From: Parvularculales bacterium
GTDB taxonomy: Bacteria > Pseudomonadota > Alphaproteobacteria > JAPOUT01 > JBAJNM01
NCBI GenBank assembly: GCA_036881865.1
Contig: JBAJNM010000006.1
Coordinates: 1-64,000 of the forward strand
Length of the DNA: 64,000 nt
Direction of reading: 5' to 3'
In this document: piece after piece, positions 36,438 to 46,225 of the stretch
Layout of the letters: each line of letters begins with the position of its first letter
Numbering within the stretch: the stretch's first letter is position 1
Position numbers and translations under genes: made by a program
The notes under the pieces: generated by a model
The model's database searches: none
Told to the model about the DNA's origin: nothing
The model's input: the letters and a program-made list of their open reading frames with translations, nothing else

Positions 36438-37438
36438 AGAAACAGTTGGGCGATTTAACGTCTTCCCGTTTATTTCGTCAGATTGGATTTATTCTTGGCG
36501 TTTTTTTTCTCATTTACGTTGGCACTCAATCTCTGTGTGCCATTTGGCATTGGCCTGGGCCTCATGAAAAGTCTGTGGTGGTGGTAGTGCCAAAGGGGGC
36601 AGGCCTTGACCAAATTATAGAGATTCTAAACAAAGCCGGTGTCTTGATGTCTCCTCTGGCTTTTCGTTTAGGGGTGGGACTTACTGATTTTAGTAATTTC
36701 TTAAAGGCAGGGGAATACCGTATTCAGTCGTGGATGAGTATGGCCGATATTGCCGCTCAGCTGCGGGCGGGGCGTAGTCTGCAGCGTCGCCTAACCATTC
36801 CTGAAGGGTTAACGGTACAGCAAATTGTCAAACTGATTGATGCGCAGGATGGCCTAGAAGGCGAGATTGATTCATTACCAGCAGAGGGATCTTTGTTGCC
36901 GGAGACGTATTATTTTGAATATGGCACAACGCGCCAGCAGATAGTGATGCGGATAGCGGCGGCTCATGATAAAATTATGGAAGAATTATGGCCACATCGT
37001 GCTAAAGACCTACCCTTTAAGACCCCTGATGAAGCCGTTATTTTAGCCTCTATTGTGGATAAAGAAACTGCCTTGGCGAGAGAAAAGCCAGTTGTTGCGG
37101 GTGTGTTTATTAATAGGCTACGCCGTCGCATGCGTTTGCAGTCAGATCCCACTGTCATTTATGGCCTTACGGATGGTTTTGGTATTTTGGGACGACGCAT
37201 TCGTCAAGGGGAGTTAAAAAAAGATACACCTTATAACACGTATATTATATATGGTCTGCCTCCGACTCCGATTGCTAATCCAAGTGTAGACAGTATTATG
37301 GCTGCATTACATCCAGAGAAAACCGACTATCTATATTTTGTAGCAGATGGTAAGGGGGGCCATTCTTTTTCTCGTACCCTTGCTGAGCACAACAAACAGG
37401 TGAGAAAATGGCGGCGTCTGCGGGAGTGGAAGAGATGA
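36434..37438 (+). CDS. mltG: Endolytic transglycosylase MltG
   Basis: MltG cuts nascent peptidoglycan strands and is thought to set glycan length. A GTG start at 36434 overlaps the fabF stop. One membrane helix (about residues 16-35) is followed by a LysM-like part and the YceG domain. The catalytic Glu lies in ASIVDKETALAREKP, and NRLRRRMRLQSDPTVIYGL and YLYFVADGKGGHSFS are family blocks. At 334 residues it is normal length. gmk follows after 22 bases. Confidence 0.93.
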   Translation: MKKQLGDLTSSRLFRQIGFILGVFFLIYVGTQSLCAIWHWPGPHEKSVVVVVPKGAGLDQIIEILNKAGVLMSPLAFRLGVGLTDFSNFLKAGEYRIQSWMSMADIAAQLRAGRSLQRRLTIPEGLTVQQIVKLIDAQDGLEGEIDSLPAEGSLLPETYYFEYGTTRQQIVMRIAAAHDKIMEELWPHRAKDLPFKTPDEAVILASIVDKETALAREKPVVAGVFINRLRRRMRLQSDPTVIYGLTDGFGILGRRIRQGELKKDTPYNTYIIYGLPPTPIANPSVDSIMAALHPEKTDYLYFVADGKGGHSFSRTLAEHNKQVRKWRRLREWKR

Positions 37439-37460
37439 GAAAACAAGAGATAAAAGCGTA

Positions 37461-38108
37461 ATGGAGGCAAGTCACACAAACTATATAAAGCGCCGTGGGT
37501 TGATGTTTGTGCTCACATCTCCCTCAGGGACTGGTAAGACGACTCTATCACGTATGCTTCTTAAAGATGATCCCTTGTTGTCTTTGTCAGTTTCTGTCAC
37601 TACGCGCCCCGAGCGTAAAGGTGAGCGTAATGGGCAAGATTATCATTTTGTTTCTAGAAAAAAATTTGAAGACATGCGCCGCAATGAGCAGTTTCTGGAG
37701 CATGCTTATGTTTTTGACCATTATTATGGTACGCTCCGTAGTCCGGTAGAGGAGGTACTGAGTGGGGGGCGGGATGTGTTGTTTGATATTGACTGGCAGG
37801 GTACTCAACAACTTGAGGAAAGAACACGGGATGATTTGGTGCGGGTGTTTCTTTTACCGCCCTCGGCAACGATCCTTCAGAATCGGTTAAGGATGCGAGC
37901 TCAAGACAGCGAATCCGTTGTTGAACAACGCATGATGGGGGCCGCTGGGGAGATTAAGCATTATGCGGAGTATGATTATATTATAGTCAATCACGATTTG
38001 GATGAGAGTTTATATAATCTGAAGGCTATTTTATGTGCCGAAAGACTCCGTCGCACTAGACAAATCGGACTCGCGGATTTTGTAAGCCAGCTCAGTAGCG
38101 AACTCTAA
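37461..38108 (+). CDS. gmk: Guanylate kinase
   Basis: Gmk phosphorylates GMP to GDP, downstream of GuaB and GuaA. The P-loop is SPSGTGKTTLSRML (residues 21-34). The GMP-binding region includes SVTTRPERKGERNGQDYHFVS, and FDIDWQGTQQL is the usual Walker-B-like part. The 215-residue protein ends the cluster and converges with the alcohol dehydrogenase gene 12 bases later. In many alphaproteobacteria a yicC gene stands between mltG and gmk; it is absent here. Confidence 0.95.
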   Translation: MEASHTNYIKRRGLMFVLTSPSGTGKTTLSRMLLKDDPLLSLSVSVTTRPERKGERNGQDYHFVSRKKFEDMRRNEQFLEHAYVFDHYYGTLRSPVEEVLSGGRDVLFDIDWQGTQQLEERTRDDLVRVFLLPPSATILQNRLRMRAQDSESVVEQRMMGAAGEIKHYAEYDYIIVNHDLDESLYNLKAILCAERLRRTRQIGLADFVSQLSSEL

Positions 38109-38120
38109 CCGGATATCTTT

Positions 38121-39170
38121 TTATGGGATTAAAACTACGCGCCCCATAATTTTTCCCTCTCGTAAATCTTCAAGGGCTTGAGAGGCTTGGTCCAAAGGCC
38201 GCTCAGTGACTGGAATGGGATCAACTTTTCCAGAGCGTACAAGATCCATCATTTGATGGGTTTCCGCAAGGGAGCCTACAAAACTGCCACAGATAGAAAG
38301 GGCACGTAGGGGAAACATAGGGATAGGCATAGCAAGGCCACCACCAAATAAGCCTACCACCACTACTTGTCCACCTTGCCTTACAGCACCTTGGGCAAAA
38401 GCTAAAGAGGCCTCTGAGCCTACAAAATCTATAGCCGCTACAACGCCGCCACCAGTATCTGTGTGAAGTTTCTTGAGATCTTCGGCATTTAATGGGTCAT
38501 AGGCAGCATGAGCGCCCGCCCCCATGGCCTCTTGCAATTTGTGAGGGTCAACATCGGCCACCAGTGGAGCAGCCTCAAATAATGAGCGGGCAAATTGCAA
38601 CCCCATCATGCCAACACCACCAAGGCCTACAATCATGACACGTTCGTTAGGGTTATGGCTTTGTACTTTTTTTAGGGCCCCAAATGCCGTAATACCGGAG
38701 CACATGTAGGTAGCTGCGAGACCGTCGGCGATACCATCGTAATCAAAAAGATAACGCGGGTGGGGGGCTAGCACGTGGTCTGAATAGCCACCAGAGACAT
38801 TAACGCCTAAGAACTGTGGCGCTCGGCATAATTGCTCTTCATCACGCTCGCAAGCCGGACAGTTCTGGCAGCCAATCCAAGGCCAGATCACATATTTTTT
38901 TCCAACCTCTACGCCCGTAGCCTCAGGACCGAGAGTTATCACTTCTCCTTCAATTTCATGGCCCATGGTAAAAGGTAACTCACGGCCTCCACGAATATCT
39001 AGCTGATTATCACCACCCATTTCAAAATGTCCATCCTGAATATGCACATCACTATGGCAAACACCACAATGGGTCGTGCGTAACAGAACCTCTGTGCCTG
39101 ATGGCGTTGGTGTTTCGCTTTCAACTGGCTGAAGGGGAGCGCCGTATTCGGTAAGGGCTTGGCTTTTCAT
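38121..39170 (-). CDS. Zinc-dependent alcohol dehydrogenase, MDR family
   Basis: This 349-residue NAD(P)-dependent dehydrogenase has the catalytic zinc ligands C38 (CGVCHSD), H71 (GHEIEGEV) and a Cys near 166 (TYMCSGITAF). The structural zinc cysteines are 101, 104, 107 and 115 (CQNCPACERDEEQLC). The nucleotide-binding loop is VGLGGVGMMGLQFA. The pattern resembles yeast-type and AdhP-like alcohol dehydrogenases, but the substrate is not decidable. It stands alone, converging with gmk. Confidence 0.88.
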   Translation of the reverse strand: MKSQALTEYGAPLQPVESETPTPSGTEVLLRTTHCGVCHSDVHIQDGHFEMGGDNQLDIRGGRELPFTMGHEIEGEVITLGPEATGVEVGKKYVIWPWIGCQNCPACERDEEQLCRAPQFLGVNVSGGYSDHVLAPHPRYLFDYDGIADGLAATYMCSGITAFGALKKVQSHNPNERVMIVGLGGVGMMGLQFARSLFEAAPLVADVDPHKLQEAMGAGAHAAYDPLNAEDLKKLHTDTGGGVVAAIDFVGSEASLAFAQGAVRQGGQVVVVGLFGGGLAMPIPMFPLRALSICGSFVGSLAETHQMMDLVRSGKVDPIPVTERPLDQASQALEDLREGKIMGRVVLIP

Positions 39171-39255
39171 GAGGGACTATCCTTTCTCCAGACTTATTAC
39201 GTAGTAGCACCACTATCCCACTACACCATTACTTTGCCACGTAAGTCCATAAGAC

Positions 39256-40149
39256 TCAACCGCCTTGTTGTGTTATAAGGGCACGGGTTAGGTGGCAGAA
39301 ATCTTCTGGTGTTAGGTTTTCTGCCCGATAAGAACTATCAAGCCCAGAATCATCCAGCAAAGTTTCAAGATCTTTTGTCAGAGTTTTAAGGCTATTCCGC
39401 AACATTTTGCGTCGTTGCCCAAAGGCTACCGCTGTAACTCGCTCTAACGCGTCAGAGGGTACGTCAAACGGGTAGGCGATAGGTTCAAAATGCACCACTG
39501 TAGAGGTAACAGCGGGGGGAGGTGTGAAGGCTTGAGGATTTACGTTAAAGATTACACGAGGGTGGGTGCGCCACTGGCTGATGACAGATAATCGTCCATA
39601 GGTGCGAGTGCCGGGTTGAGCGGTTATTCTTTTGGCCACCTCTCGTTGTAGCATAAGCGTTAAACTACTCCACCAAGGTGGCCAGTGTTGAGATAAAAGC
39701 CAGCGCGTTAAAAGTGGAGTTGCTATATTATAGGGTAAATTGGATACAATTTTACTAGGTTTTGGCTTAGCTAGTTTTGCTGACTTTGATTTGGCAGATT
39801 CTAGTAGGGGGGCGGCTTCGGCTAAACCCATAGTCAGTGCGTCACCCTCAATAAAAGTTAACCTGCCTGGAAAAGCCATTGCTATTTCTTCCAATGCTGG
39901 AAGACAGCGACTATCACGCTCAATGGCAACAATATGCTGTGCGCCACGTTCCAGAAGCGCCCTTGTGAGTCCACCTGGACCTGGACCTACTTCCAGTACA
40001 GTATCGTTGGAGCATATATCAGCAGCACGGGCGATACGTTCGGTTATGTTAAGGTCTAAAATAAAGTTCTGCCCGAGAGATTTGCGGGTGGTAAGTTTGT
40101 GTTGCCGTATTACTTCACGTAAGGGGGGCAAATCTGGAGGCTGGTTCAT
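39256..40149 (-). CDS. rsmA: 16S rRNA dimethyladenosine transferase RsmA (KsgA)
   Basis: RsmA dimethylates A1518 and A1519 in helix 45 of 16S rRNA. The 297-residue protein has KSLGQNFILD at the start, the SAM loop VLEVGPGPGGLT and the catalytic NLPYNIATPLL, followed by VEPxxx-type C-terminal helices with FGQRRKMLRNSLK. I choose the ATG at 40149 (MNQPPDLPP), which overlaps the pdxA stop by four bases; a frame-open ATG at 40206 lies inside pdxA and adds no recognisable sequence. It is the last gene of the lpt-surA-pdxA-rsmA run. Confidence 0.94.
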   Translation of the reverse strand: MNQPPDLPPLREVIRQHKLTTRKSLGQNFILDLNITERIARAADICSNDTVLEVGPGPGGLTRALLERGAQHIVAIERDSRCLPALEEIAMAFPGRLTFIEGDALTMGLAEAAPLLESAKSKSAKLAKPKPSKIVSNLPYNIATPLLTRWLLSQHWPPWWSSLTLMLQREVAKRITAQPGTRTYGRLSVISQWRTHPRVIFNVNPQAFTPPPAVTSTVVHFEPIAYPFDVPSDALERVTAVAFGQRRKMLRNSLKTLTKDLETLLDDSGLDSSYRAENLTPEDFCHLTRALITQQGG

Positions 40150-41150
40150 GGGTGCTGTTTGGCGTGACGGGTACGTTTTGTGTGTACACAGATTCCGGCG
40201 AGGCATAAGGCTGCTATGAGACTAGAGGGGTTTGCGCGTCCTTGACCGGCAATATCTTGCGCGGGCCCGTGATCTGGTGAGGTGCGCACGATGGGTAACC
40301 CAAGGGTTACGTTGACGCTTCTTCCAAAGCTTATGGTCTTGATGGGGATAAGTGCTTGGTCGTGATACATGCACAAAATCACGTCATAACCACCTTGGCG
40401 GTTAGTATGAAACAAACTATCTGCTGAAAATGGACCTGAGATGTCAAATTCTTCCGATTGTAATCGCTTGATGGCGGGAATAATGATGCTTTGCTCTTCA
40501 TTGCCAATGTCTCCATCTTCTCCGGCATGAGGATTAAGCCCCGCAACAGCAAATCGTGGCTGATGTATGCCGAAATCACTGCGTAACCCATGAGCGGCAG
40601 CGCGCACAGTCTTTGTTAGTAGGGTAGCGGTTAAGGTGGTCGATACAGTGGCTAAAGGAATATGGCGGGTGACAGGAATAACTTTTAAGTCAGGGCAAGT
40701 CAGCATCATTACAGGAAATGGTGCCTGTGCGCACGTAAGTTTTCCCAGATAATGAGCGAGATATTCCGTATGGCCCGCATGGTGAAGACGTGCTTGTGCA
40801 AACACAGACTTGCGTACCGGATTAGTAACAAGGCCACCAGCACTTCCCTGCCATGCGAGGCGCGCACCCTGCTGGATGGAGGCTAAAGTGATGTTGGAAG
40901 TGGTGGTTGTATCAGGGGGCAGGACGGGTAAAGCCTTCTGGAAGACAGAAAGAGCCTCCTGTGGGCTTTCAATTGAGGCAATGGATACCGGTAAGCTTAG
41001 GTGAGTGGCACAGGATTCTATGTGCTCGGGGTCATCTATGGCAAAAAACGGTGGCATGTTATATTGCACCCGCCCTTGCCATGCTTTTAGGGTAATCTCG
41101 CGACCAATGCCGGATGCATCTCCTGTGGTGAGTGCCAGTGGTCCTGTCAT
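40146..41150 (-). CDS. pdxA: 4-hydroxythreonine-4-phosphate dehydrogenase
   Basis: PdxA acts in the DXP-dependent pyridoxal phosphate pathway, oxidising 4-phosphohydroxy-threonine. The 334-residue protein has TTGDASGIGREI near the start. The metal-binding His residues lie in AGHTEYLAHYLG, CMYHDQALIPIKT and SPDHGPAQDIAGQG. PLP is the cofactor of Alr, encoded in the same window. surA lies 41 bases upstream and rsmA overlaps by ATGA, the usual surA-pdxA-rsmA order. Confidence 0.95.
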   Translation of the reverse strand: MTGPLALTTGDASGIGREITLKAWQGRVQYNMPPFFAIDDPEHIESCATHLSLPVSIASIESPQEALSVFQKALPVLPPDTTTTSNITLASIQQGARLAWQGSAGGLVTNPVRKSVFAQARLHHAGHTEYLAHYLGKLTCAQAPFPVMMLTCPDLKVIPVTRHIPLATVSTTLTATLLTKTVRAAAHGLRSDFGIHQPRFAVAGLNPHAGEDGDIGNEEQSIIIPAIKRLQSEEFDISGPFSADSLFHTNRQGGYDVILCMYHDQALIPIKTISFGRSVNVTLGLPIVRTSPDHGPAQDIAGQGRANPSSLIAALCLAGICVHTKRTRHAKQHP

Positions 41151-41191
41151 GAGTGCATCCTCAACGTCTAATGCTGTCAGTATCAGTGCGC

Positions 41192-42598
41192 TTAACGAAT
41201 ATCAACGACAGCACTGCGGCGTAAATCGCGCAAATAACGCCGTGCTACCATTTCTAACTCTCGATTGTACAAATCATCCTCAATCATATCTCTCGTCACA
41301 GCAATACCTGTATCGTTCTGACGATCACATACGAGAACGACTTCTATGCCTCGCGGAGAGCGTTGCGGAGGGATGATATCGCCAGCATTCTTTGACTGGA
41401 GAATAGCCTGTTGCCGATCATCAACCTGACCTGCCATAATAGTATTCACGCTGTCAATTTGAAAGTTGAGGTCTTCAATGAGAGGGGCGATATTCTCGCA
41501 ACTTGTAAATCTCTCAAGAAGAGAGTTGATCCGGTTCTGGGCTAAAATTACGTCGGCCCGGCTAGCATCCGCTTCAAGGGGAGCTAAAACGTGCATCAAC
41601 CGGAATTGATTACGCTGAGCATCGGCTTCATTGCCTATAGTCTTATCAATAAGGGCTAGGATGTAATAACCATCAGAGGCGCGAATAGGGGCAGATATAC
41701 TGTTGGGCCTCATGGTGCGAATGACTCGCGTTAGTTCCGGTGCTAGCTGGTCTTCTTGTATCCAGCCAAGATTGCCGCCCTGTGCCGCTGTGGGAGATTC
41801 GCTAAAGCGCGCTGCTATAGCTGGAAAGGACGCCCCACGCTGAAGTTCTTGAGATAACCGCCGCGCTGTTTGGGCTACAATGGTAGATTCACGAGCATTG
41901 TCAAACGCTAGAAATATCTCACCTAATTGATAACGGGGCTTGTCAAAAGCTTTCTGCATGCGTTGGTATTGTTCGTTAATTTCATTGTCGCTAAGAGCGA
42001 TGTCAGAGCCAAATCTTCCAATCAGCAATTTATCCCATGTGGCGTTGGCGTATGCCTGATGCTGGAGGGTCTGAGGGTCAATTTCTTTGCGCTCTAGAAA
42101 ATCAAGTAAGCCTTCTGTATCCATATCATTCTGGTTTGCAATCCGATCAATATACTCATTTAGATCGTCAACATTAATACTGACTTCTAAGCGGCTTCCT
42201 TCTTGAATCTTTATTTGTTCATTAATCAGAGAGCGAACTACTTGATCACGGATACGTTCTTCGTTTTCTGGTGTATGCTCAAGGGCAGCTGTTGCAAAAA
42301 TGAGTTTTAATCTCTGTTCAACGTCATAATCAGAAATCAGCTTGTCATTGACAATAACTGCGATGCCCTGCTCTTCCCGTGGTAGAGAGGTGAGCGAGTC
42401 TGGAGAAACAGTTGGAGACGTACTTTGGATTACCGTTGATCTTGATTCTGTTGTTGGTTGAGTTCCTGTTTCTAGTTGAACTTGAGCATTGGCGTACTCG
42501 GGCGCTATAGAAACCAAAGCGCAAATGAGAAATCTCACTAAAAGGGCGCGTTGGCACTGAAGGGAAATCAGAGAATATATATTTACTTTTTTTATCAT
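41192..42598 (-). CDS. surA: Periplasmic chaperone SurA (parvulin-type peptidyl-prolyl isomerase)
   Basis: SurA escorts outer-membrane proteins such as LptD to the BAM complex. A signal peptide of about 39 residues (ending EYANA) is followed by the SurA N-terminal domain (GIAVIVNDKLISDYDVEQRL). One parvulin domain follows (ASFPAIAARFSESPTAAQGGNLGWIQEDQL), where E. coli SurA has two. The tail (RRYLRDLRRSAVVDIR) is the usual end. It lies 244 bases after lptD, in a region with a G-rich tract. Confidence 0.9.
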   Translation of the reverse strand: MIKKVNIYSLISLQCQRALLVRFLICALVSIAPEYANAQVQLETGTQPTTESRSTVIQSTSPTVSPDSLTSLPREEQGIAVIVNDKLISDYDVEQRLKLIFATAALEHTPENEERIRDQVVRSLINEQIKIQEGSRLEVSINVDDLNEYIDRIANQNDMDTEGLLDFLERKEIDPQTLQHQAYANATWDKLLIGRFGSDIALSDNEINEQYQRMQKAFDKPRYQLGEIFLAFDNARESTIVAQTARRLSQELQRGASFPAIAARFSESPTAAQGGNLGWIQEDQLAPELTRVIRTMRPNSISAPIRASDGYYILALIDKTIGNEADAQRNQFRLMHVLAPLEADASRADVILAQNRINSLLERFTSCENIAPLIEDLNFQIDSVNTIMAGQVDDRQQAILQSKNAGDIIPPQRSPRGIEVVLVCDRQNDTGIAVTRDMIEDDLYNRELEMVARRYLRDLRRSAVVDIR

Positions 42599-42760
42599 AA
42601 TTATAGTGGCTTTTTATACGACAGATAGAATCATAAAGGAGAGTTACCTAGCAATGATGCGGGGACGCTAGTCTACCCTTCGAATAAACCTTAATCCACA
42701 AAAACCATAATCTAAGAGGGGATAATGGAAGTTAACCCTCTCCGGCGGGTAGGTTCTTGA

Positions 42761-42782
42761 GGGTAAGGGTAGGGGGGTGGGG
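42761..42782 (+). other. G-rich tract with G-quadruplex pattern between lptD and surA
   Basis: Four G-runs of 3, 3, 6 and 4 bases are separated by 3-, 2- and 1-base loops, which satisfies the usual quadruplex rule. The G-rich strand is the template for the leftward lptD-surA message, so the RNA is C-rich. The surrounding 244 bases otherwise hold no gene. Confidence 0.5.
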
Positions 42783-42842
42783 CTTCAGGATACGGGGCAT
42801 GGAGAGGAGAAGAGGAAGAAGCCAGAGATAACAGAGTATCAA

Positions 42843-45131
42843 TCAGAAAGACGTCTCGTTTTTGCCATCATCCAATGCTGTAGTGAATTGAGTGCCTCCT
42901 AGCGTTTTTAGACTAATTTGAACGTAAAGCCGTCTATTACTAGAGATATCACGATCCTCGGTAAAATCATTCTGCAAAGCCATGTCTACAATAAGACATT
43001 CGTCCTCATAGCGTAGACCGGTATCACCTTTGATGGTTCTTTCTGTCGTCAGATTACGCCGCCATGATCCATAAGCCGTCCAGTTCTGATGAATGTTGGC
43101 AGAGAATTTAAAGCGTGCTTCTTTGTTGACTTCAGTATCTGAAGCTAAATCCCCGGATAGTTTTACATAACCGGCGTCCAGTTGAAAAATACCGAATTGA
43201 GTTTTCAGATTAATATCATTGCGTCTGACAGCAAAATCTTCATGATCAAGGCGAACTCGATGTTCTAGAGATAGCCATGGAGCGAGCGTGAGGCTTATAA
43301 GACCCACATAGTCAGAGCGACGACCCGCAAGGCTAGGATTTCCTGCAAAAGCCTTCTCGGAGTGCGTACGATAGACCTGTCCAAAGAGAAATTGCGCGCT
43401 ATTATGGCTATTAGTTCCTACAATGGTCATTTTGACGCCGACATTAGCGCGTATACCACCTTCCCAACGGTCAAAGCCGGAAGAGCGATTGAGGGCAAAG
43501 AGATTAGTCTCGTCTAATTCTACACTGAGGCTATCTTCATTGGGGATTTTATCGCGATTTCGACTTTCTGGCGCAACAAAAAGCTGAGCAATAGGCTCAA
43601 GAATTTGATTGAATCCCGTACCGTTGTGAACGAGAGGAAGTCGCCATTCAAGGCCTGCGGTTGGCAAGAAACGACCAGTCCACTGTTCGCCAGATTCTCT
43701 AACAGGCTGTCTTGTATTGTCTGGAATATCCGTGACGGAATAGATATCGCCACGTACTTGAGCTAAGGTTTTCCACGCGCCGCCAGCAGTATCATAAAAT
43801 TGCCGCTGCCATGTAAGAGCATTAGATAATCGTCGTGAAGTGGCCCCTTTTTTACGAGTAAGTATCATCAAATTACTATCAATGGTTACAACGCCGCCCT
43901 GAACAAGTTCAGGCCATAAATGGCTATAACTCGCTAGGGGAGTAACGACGGGTAAGATCGCTCGTTGATTTTTGTCTAGTAGGTTTTGAAAATGATATCC
44001 GGTAACGGATCCATAATTCAAACCAGATTGGTTCTCTACATATAGGCGCGACACAAGATCTGTGCTGTCAGTAATGTTATAGCGACGTAAAAACGTATCA
44101 TCCGTTGTTGTTTCTAAATCAACGCCCCATCGTGTTTCTTCGTCAATATCAAATTGTCCGCGTACAAATAGACTTCCTCGGAACATTTTGCCATTGGGGC
44201 CTCGGGCTGATGCATCCTGAGTGAGAATCCCAGAAGCTCGAACGGTATAAGTGCCTGAGTGCAATCTATGCCGCCATTCATTATGGAGTAGAAGGCCACT
44301 TTTGGTGTAATATTGCGGAGTAACAGTTAAATCGTAATTTGGTGCTAAACTCCAGAACCAAGGGGTTTCTACATAAGCGCCCAAATCTGAGGAGATTCCA
44401 ACATTGGGAGCCAAAAAGCCTGTTTGCCGTTTAACGAGTGGGTCAGGTTGAATTAGAAACGGCAACCAAGCGACCGGTATTCCGAAAAACTCCAAACGGG
44501 CATTCTCATAGCGAATGGTCTGCACTTTTGTGTCGTGAACAACCTTACCAGCCTTGATTTGCCACAACGGAACCTTGCTCTCTCTAGTTTCAGAAAGGCA
44601 TAAACGGCAGGGACTGTAGACTACATTATGAAGCGTGCGCACATTGCCATCATCCGAAAGTTCACCTTGCTTTGCGGCCAGTCGTGCATTATCTGCCATT
44701 AGAAGAGAGGGCATTAAAACCAAGCTGCTGTTCAGGCTATCGTCAAGTTCTATACTATCGGCAGAAATGACATTACCCTCAGAATCTATAATTCGTACAG
44801 AGCCACTCGCGTGGGCAGTACCACTTTTTTGGTCATATCGTATGTAATTGGCCAAGAGAGTGTGATTGTTATGGGTAAGTTCTACATTGCCCTCAGCGGT
44901 TATCACCATGGTGACTTCATTGTATGACAAAACATCAGCCTGAATGAGAACGCGCCCTGTGGTTAAGTCGTCTAACGGGTTTAAGGGAGGCGTCGTTTGC
45001 TCATAGGCAAACGAATGAACGCTCACTAGAGTGATAATCAGCATGAAAAACAGGTTAATGATTTTAAAAAATTGCACGATAGCTATGTAGTGTCCATCCA
45101 TTTGCTGGGTGATATCGGAGTTGCTATCCAT
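42843..45131 (-). CDS. lptD: LPS-assembly protein LptD
   Basis: LptD is the outer-membrane barrel that places lipopolysaccharide on the cell surface. A signal peptide ends near VHSFA. The N-terminal OstA/LptA-like domain is seen in LIQADVLSYNEVTMVITAEGNVELTHN, followed by a long beta-barrel region with alternating aromatic and polar residues. The C-terminal aromatic end is present (ETSF). At 762 residues it is usual for alphaproteobacteria. The start at 45131 overlaps lptG; an ATG at 45101 would give a shorter signal peptide. lptF-lptG-lptD form one operon. Confidence 0.92.
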   Translation of the reverse strand: MDSNSDITQQMDGHYIAIVQFFKIINLFFMLIITLVSVHSFAYEQTTPPLNPLDDLTTGRVLIQADVLSYNEVTMVITAEGNVELTHNNHTLLANYIRYDQKSGTAHASGSVRIIDSEGNVISADSIELDDSLNSSLVLMPSLLMADNARLAAKQGELSDDGNVRTLHNVVYSPCRLCLSETRESKVPLWQIKAGKVVHDTKVQTIRYENARLEFFGIPVAWLPFLIQPDPLVKRQTGFLAPNVGISSDLGAYVETPWFWSLAPNYDLTVTPQYYTKSGLLLHNEWRHRLHSGTYTVRASGILTQDASARGPNGKMFRGSLFVRGQFDIDEETRWGVDLETTTDDTFLRRYNITDSTDLVSRLYVENQSGLNYGSVTGYHFQNLLDKNQRAILPVVTPLASYSHLWPELVQGGVVTIDSNLMILTRKKGATSRRLSNALTWQRQFYDTAGGAWKTLAQVRGDIYSVTDIPDNTRQPVRESGEQWTGRFLPTAGLEWRLPLVHNGTGFNQILEPIAQLFVAPESRNRDKIPNEDSLSVELDETNLFALNRSSGFDRWEGGIRANVGVKMTIVGTNSHNSAQFLFGQVYRTHSEKAFAGNPSLAGRRSDYVGLISLTLAPWLSLEHRVRLDHEDFAVRRNDINLKTQFGIFQLDAGYVKLSGDLASDTEVNKEARFKFSANIHQNWTAYGSWRRNLTTERTIKGDTGLRYEDECLIVDMALQNDFTEDRDISSNRRLYVQISLKTLGGTQFTTALDDGKNETSF

Positions 45132-46218
45132 CTTCTTGATAAATTAGGATAGTAAGAGTAAAGCAAGCTGTGATCAGGGTTGGACCCCAAGCGGCTAGAT
45201 AGACAGGGACGACTTCGGAATCTCCCAATATGGAAAAGAATTGGCTTAAAAAGAAAAATATGAATCCCGCCGGAATTCCCCCTAGCCAAAGACGTCTTGT
45301 TTTTGCAGAGCGATCTAAATTAAGCGGAAAGATAGCTGCTAGAAGAGCCATAACGCACATCAAAGCAGGGAGAATCATGAGTTCAAGATAGTGAAGGCGG
45401 TATTGGGTAGTAGAAAACCCTGCAGATTCAGCAAGCTTGGCAGTTTGATTGAGGCTCCAAAACGAGACAGTACGTGGTTCAACGAAACCTTTTAATATCT
45501 GCTCTGCGGTGAGGGTGGAAGGTTGCCGATAGGAAGGGAGAAATTCGCTTGTCTGGTCACGATGGGTGAACCATACATCGTCTAACCTCCAATATCCTGA
45601 TACCAGCCGAGCACGGGGAGCGTCTATGCGACCAGAAAAGAGGTAATCATTGTCATAGTAGAAAATAGTGACATCCTCTAACGTGAGGGTTTGATTATCT
45701 TTGCTGGCTTGGTCAGCGTGAATAATAGCCCATCCGCCATTATTGTTTTGTCTCAGCCATAATCCGGTGTTGGAAACAGAAAGAAATTCGGAGCGTTCTT
45801 GAATGAGAACGTTCTCCATATACTTGTACTTTTGAAATAACAATGCAGCTATCGGATTATAGATAGTCACAGCTAAAACACCGACAGCTAGCGTAAGACT
45901 CAACACAGGCGCTAGCATCTGCCAGATGGAAAGGCCGGTTGCTCGTATGGCAACTAGTTCGTGATTACGCAACAATCGGAAAAAATATAATAATGTTGCT
46001 AGCAATACGATAAAGGGAAGCGCTTCCTCCATCAAATTGGGTAGTTTGAGAAGCGCCATGCCTAACACCTGATCAAGGGATATATGAGCCTTACCTGCAG
46101 TGCGTCTTAGCAATTCTGTAAAATCACCAAGAAAAATAATTATTCCGAAGACAGAAACGACAATCATCAAGGCGGTAAGAGATTGTTTCGCAAGATAAAG
46201 GAAAAGAGTCCAAGGCAT
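45124..46218 (-). CDS. lptG: LPS export ABC transporter permease LptG
   Basis: LptG pairs with LptF to extract LPS from the inner membrane, powered by LptB (not in this window). The 364-residue protein has three N-terminal helices (about residues 10-115), a periplasmic domain with QADQASKDNQTLTLEDVTIFYYD-like beta strands, and three C-terminal helices (from about 275). RNHELVAIRATGLS is the conserved cytoplasmic coupling helix. It follows lptF after 7 bases and overlaps lptD by 8. Confidence 0.92.
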   Translation of the reverse strand: MPWTLFLYLAKQSLTALMIVVSVFGIIIFLGDFTELLRRTAGKAHISLDQVLGMALLKLPNLMEEALPFIVLLATLLYFFRLLRNHELVAIRATGLSIWQMLAPVLSLTLAVGVLAVTIYNPIAALLFQKYKYMENVLIQERSEFLSVSNTGLWLRQNNNGGWAIIHADQASKDNQTLTLEDVTIFYYDNDYLFSGRIDAPRARLVSGYWRLDDVWFTHRDQTSEFLPSYRQPSTLTAEQILKGFVEPRTVSFWSLNQTAKLAESAGFSTTQYRLHYLELMILPALMCVMALLAAIFPLNLDRSAKTRRLWLGGIPAGFIFFFLSQFFSILGDSEVVPVYLAAWGPTLITACFTLTILIYQEDG

Positions 46219-46225
46219 GAGACGA

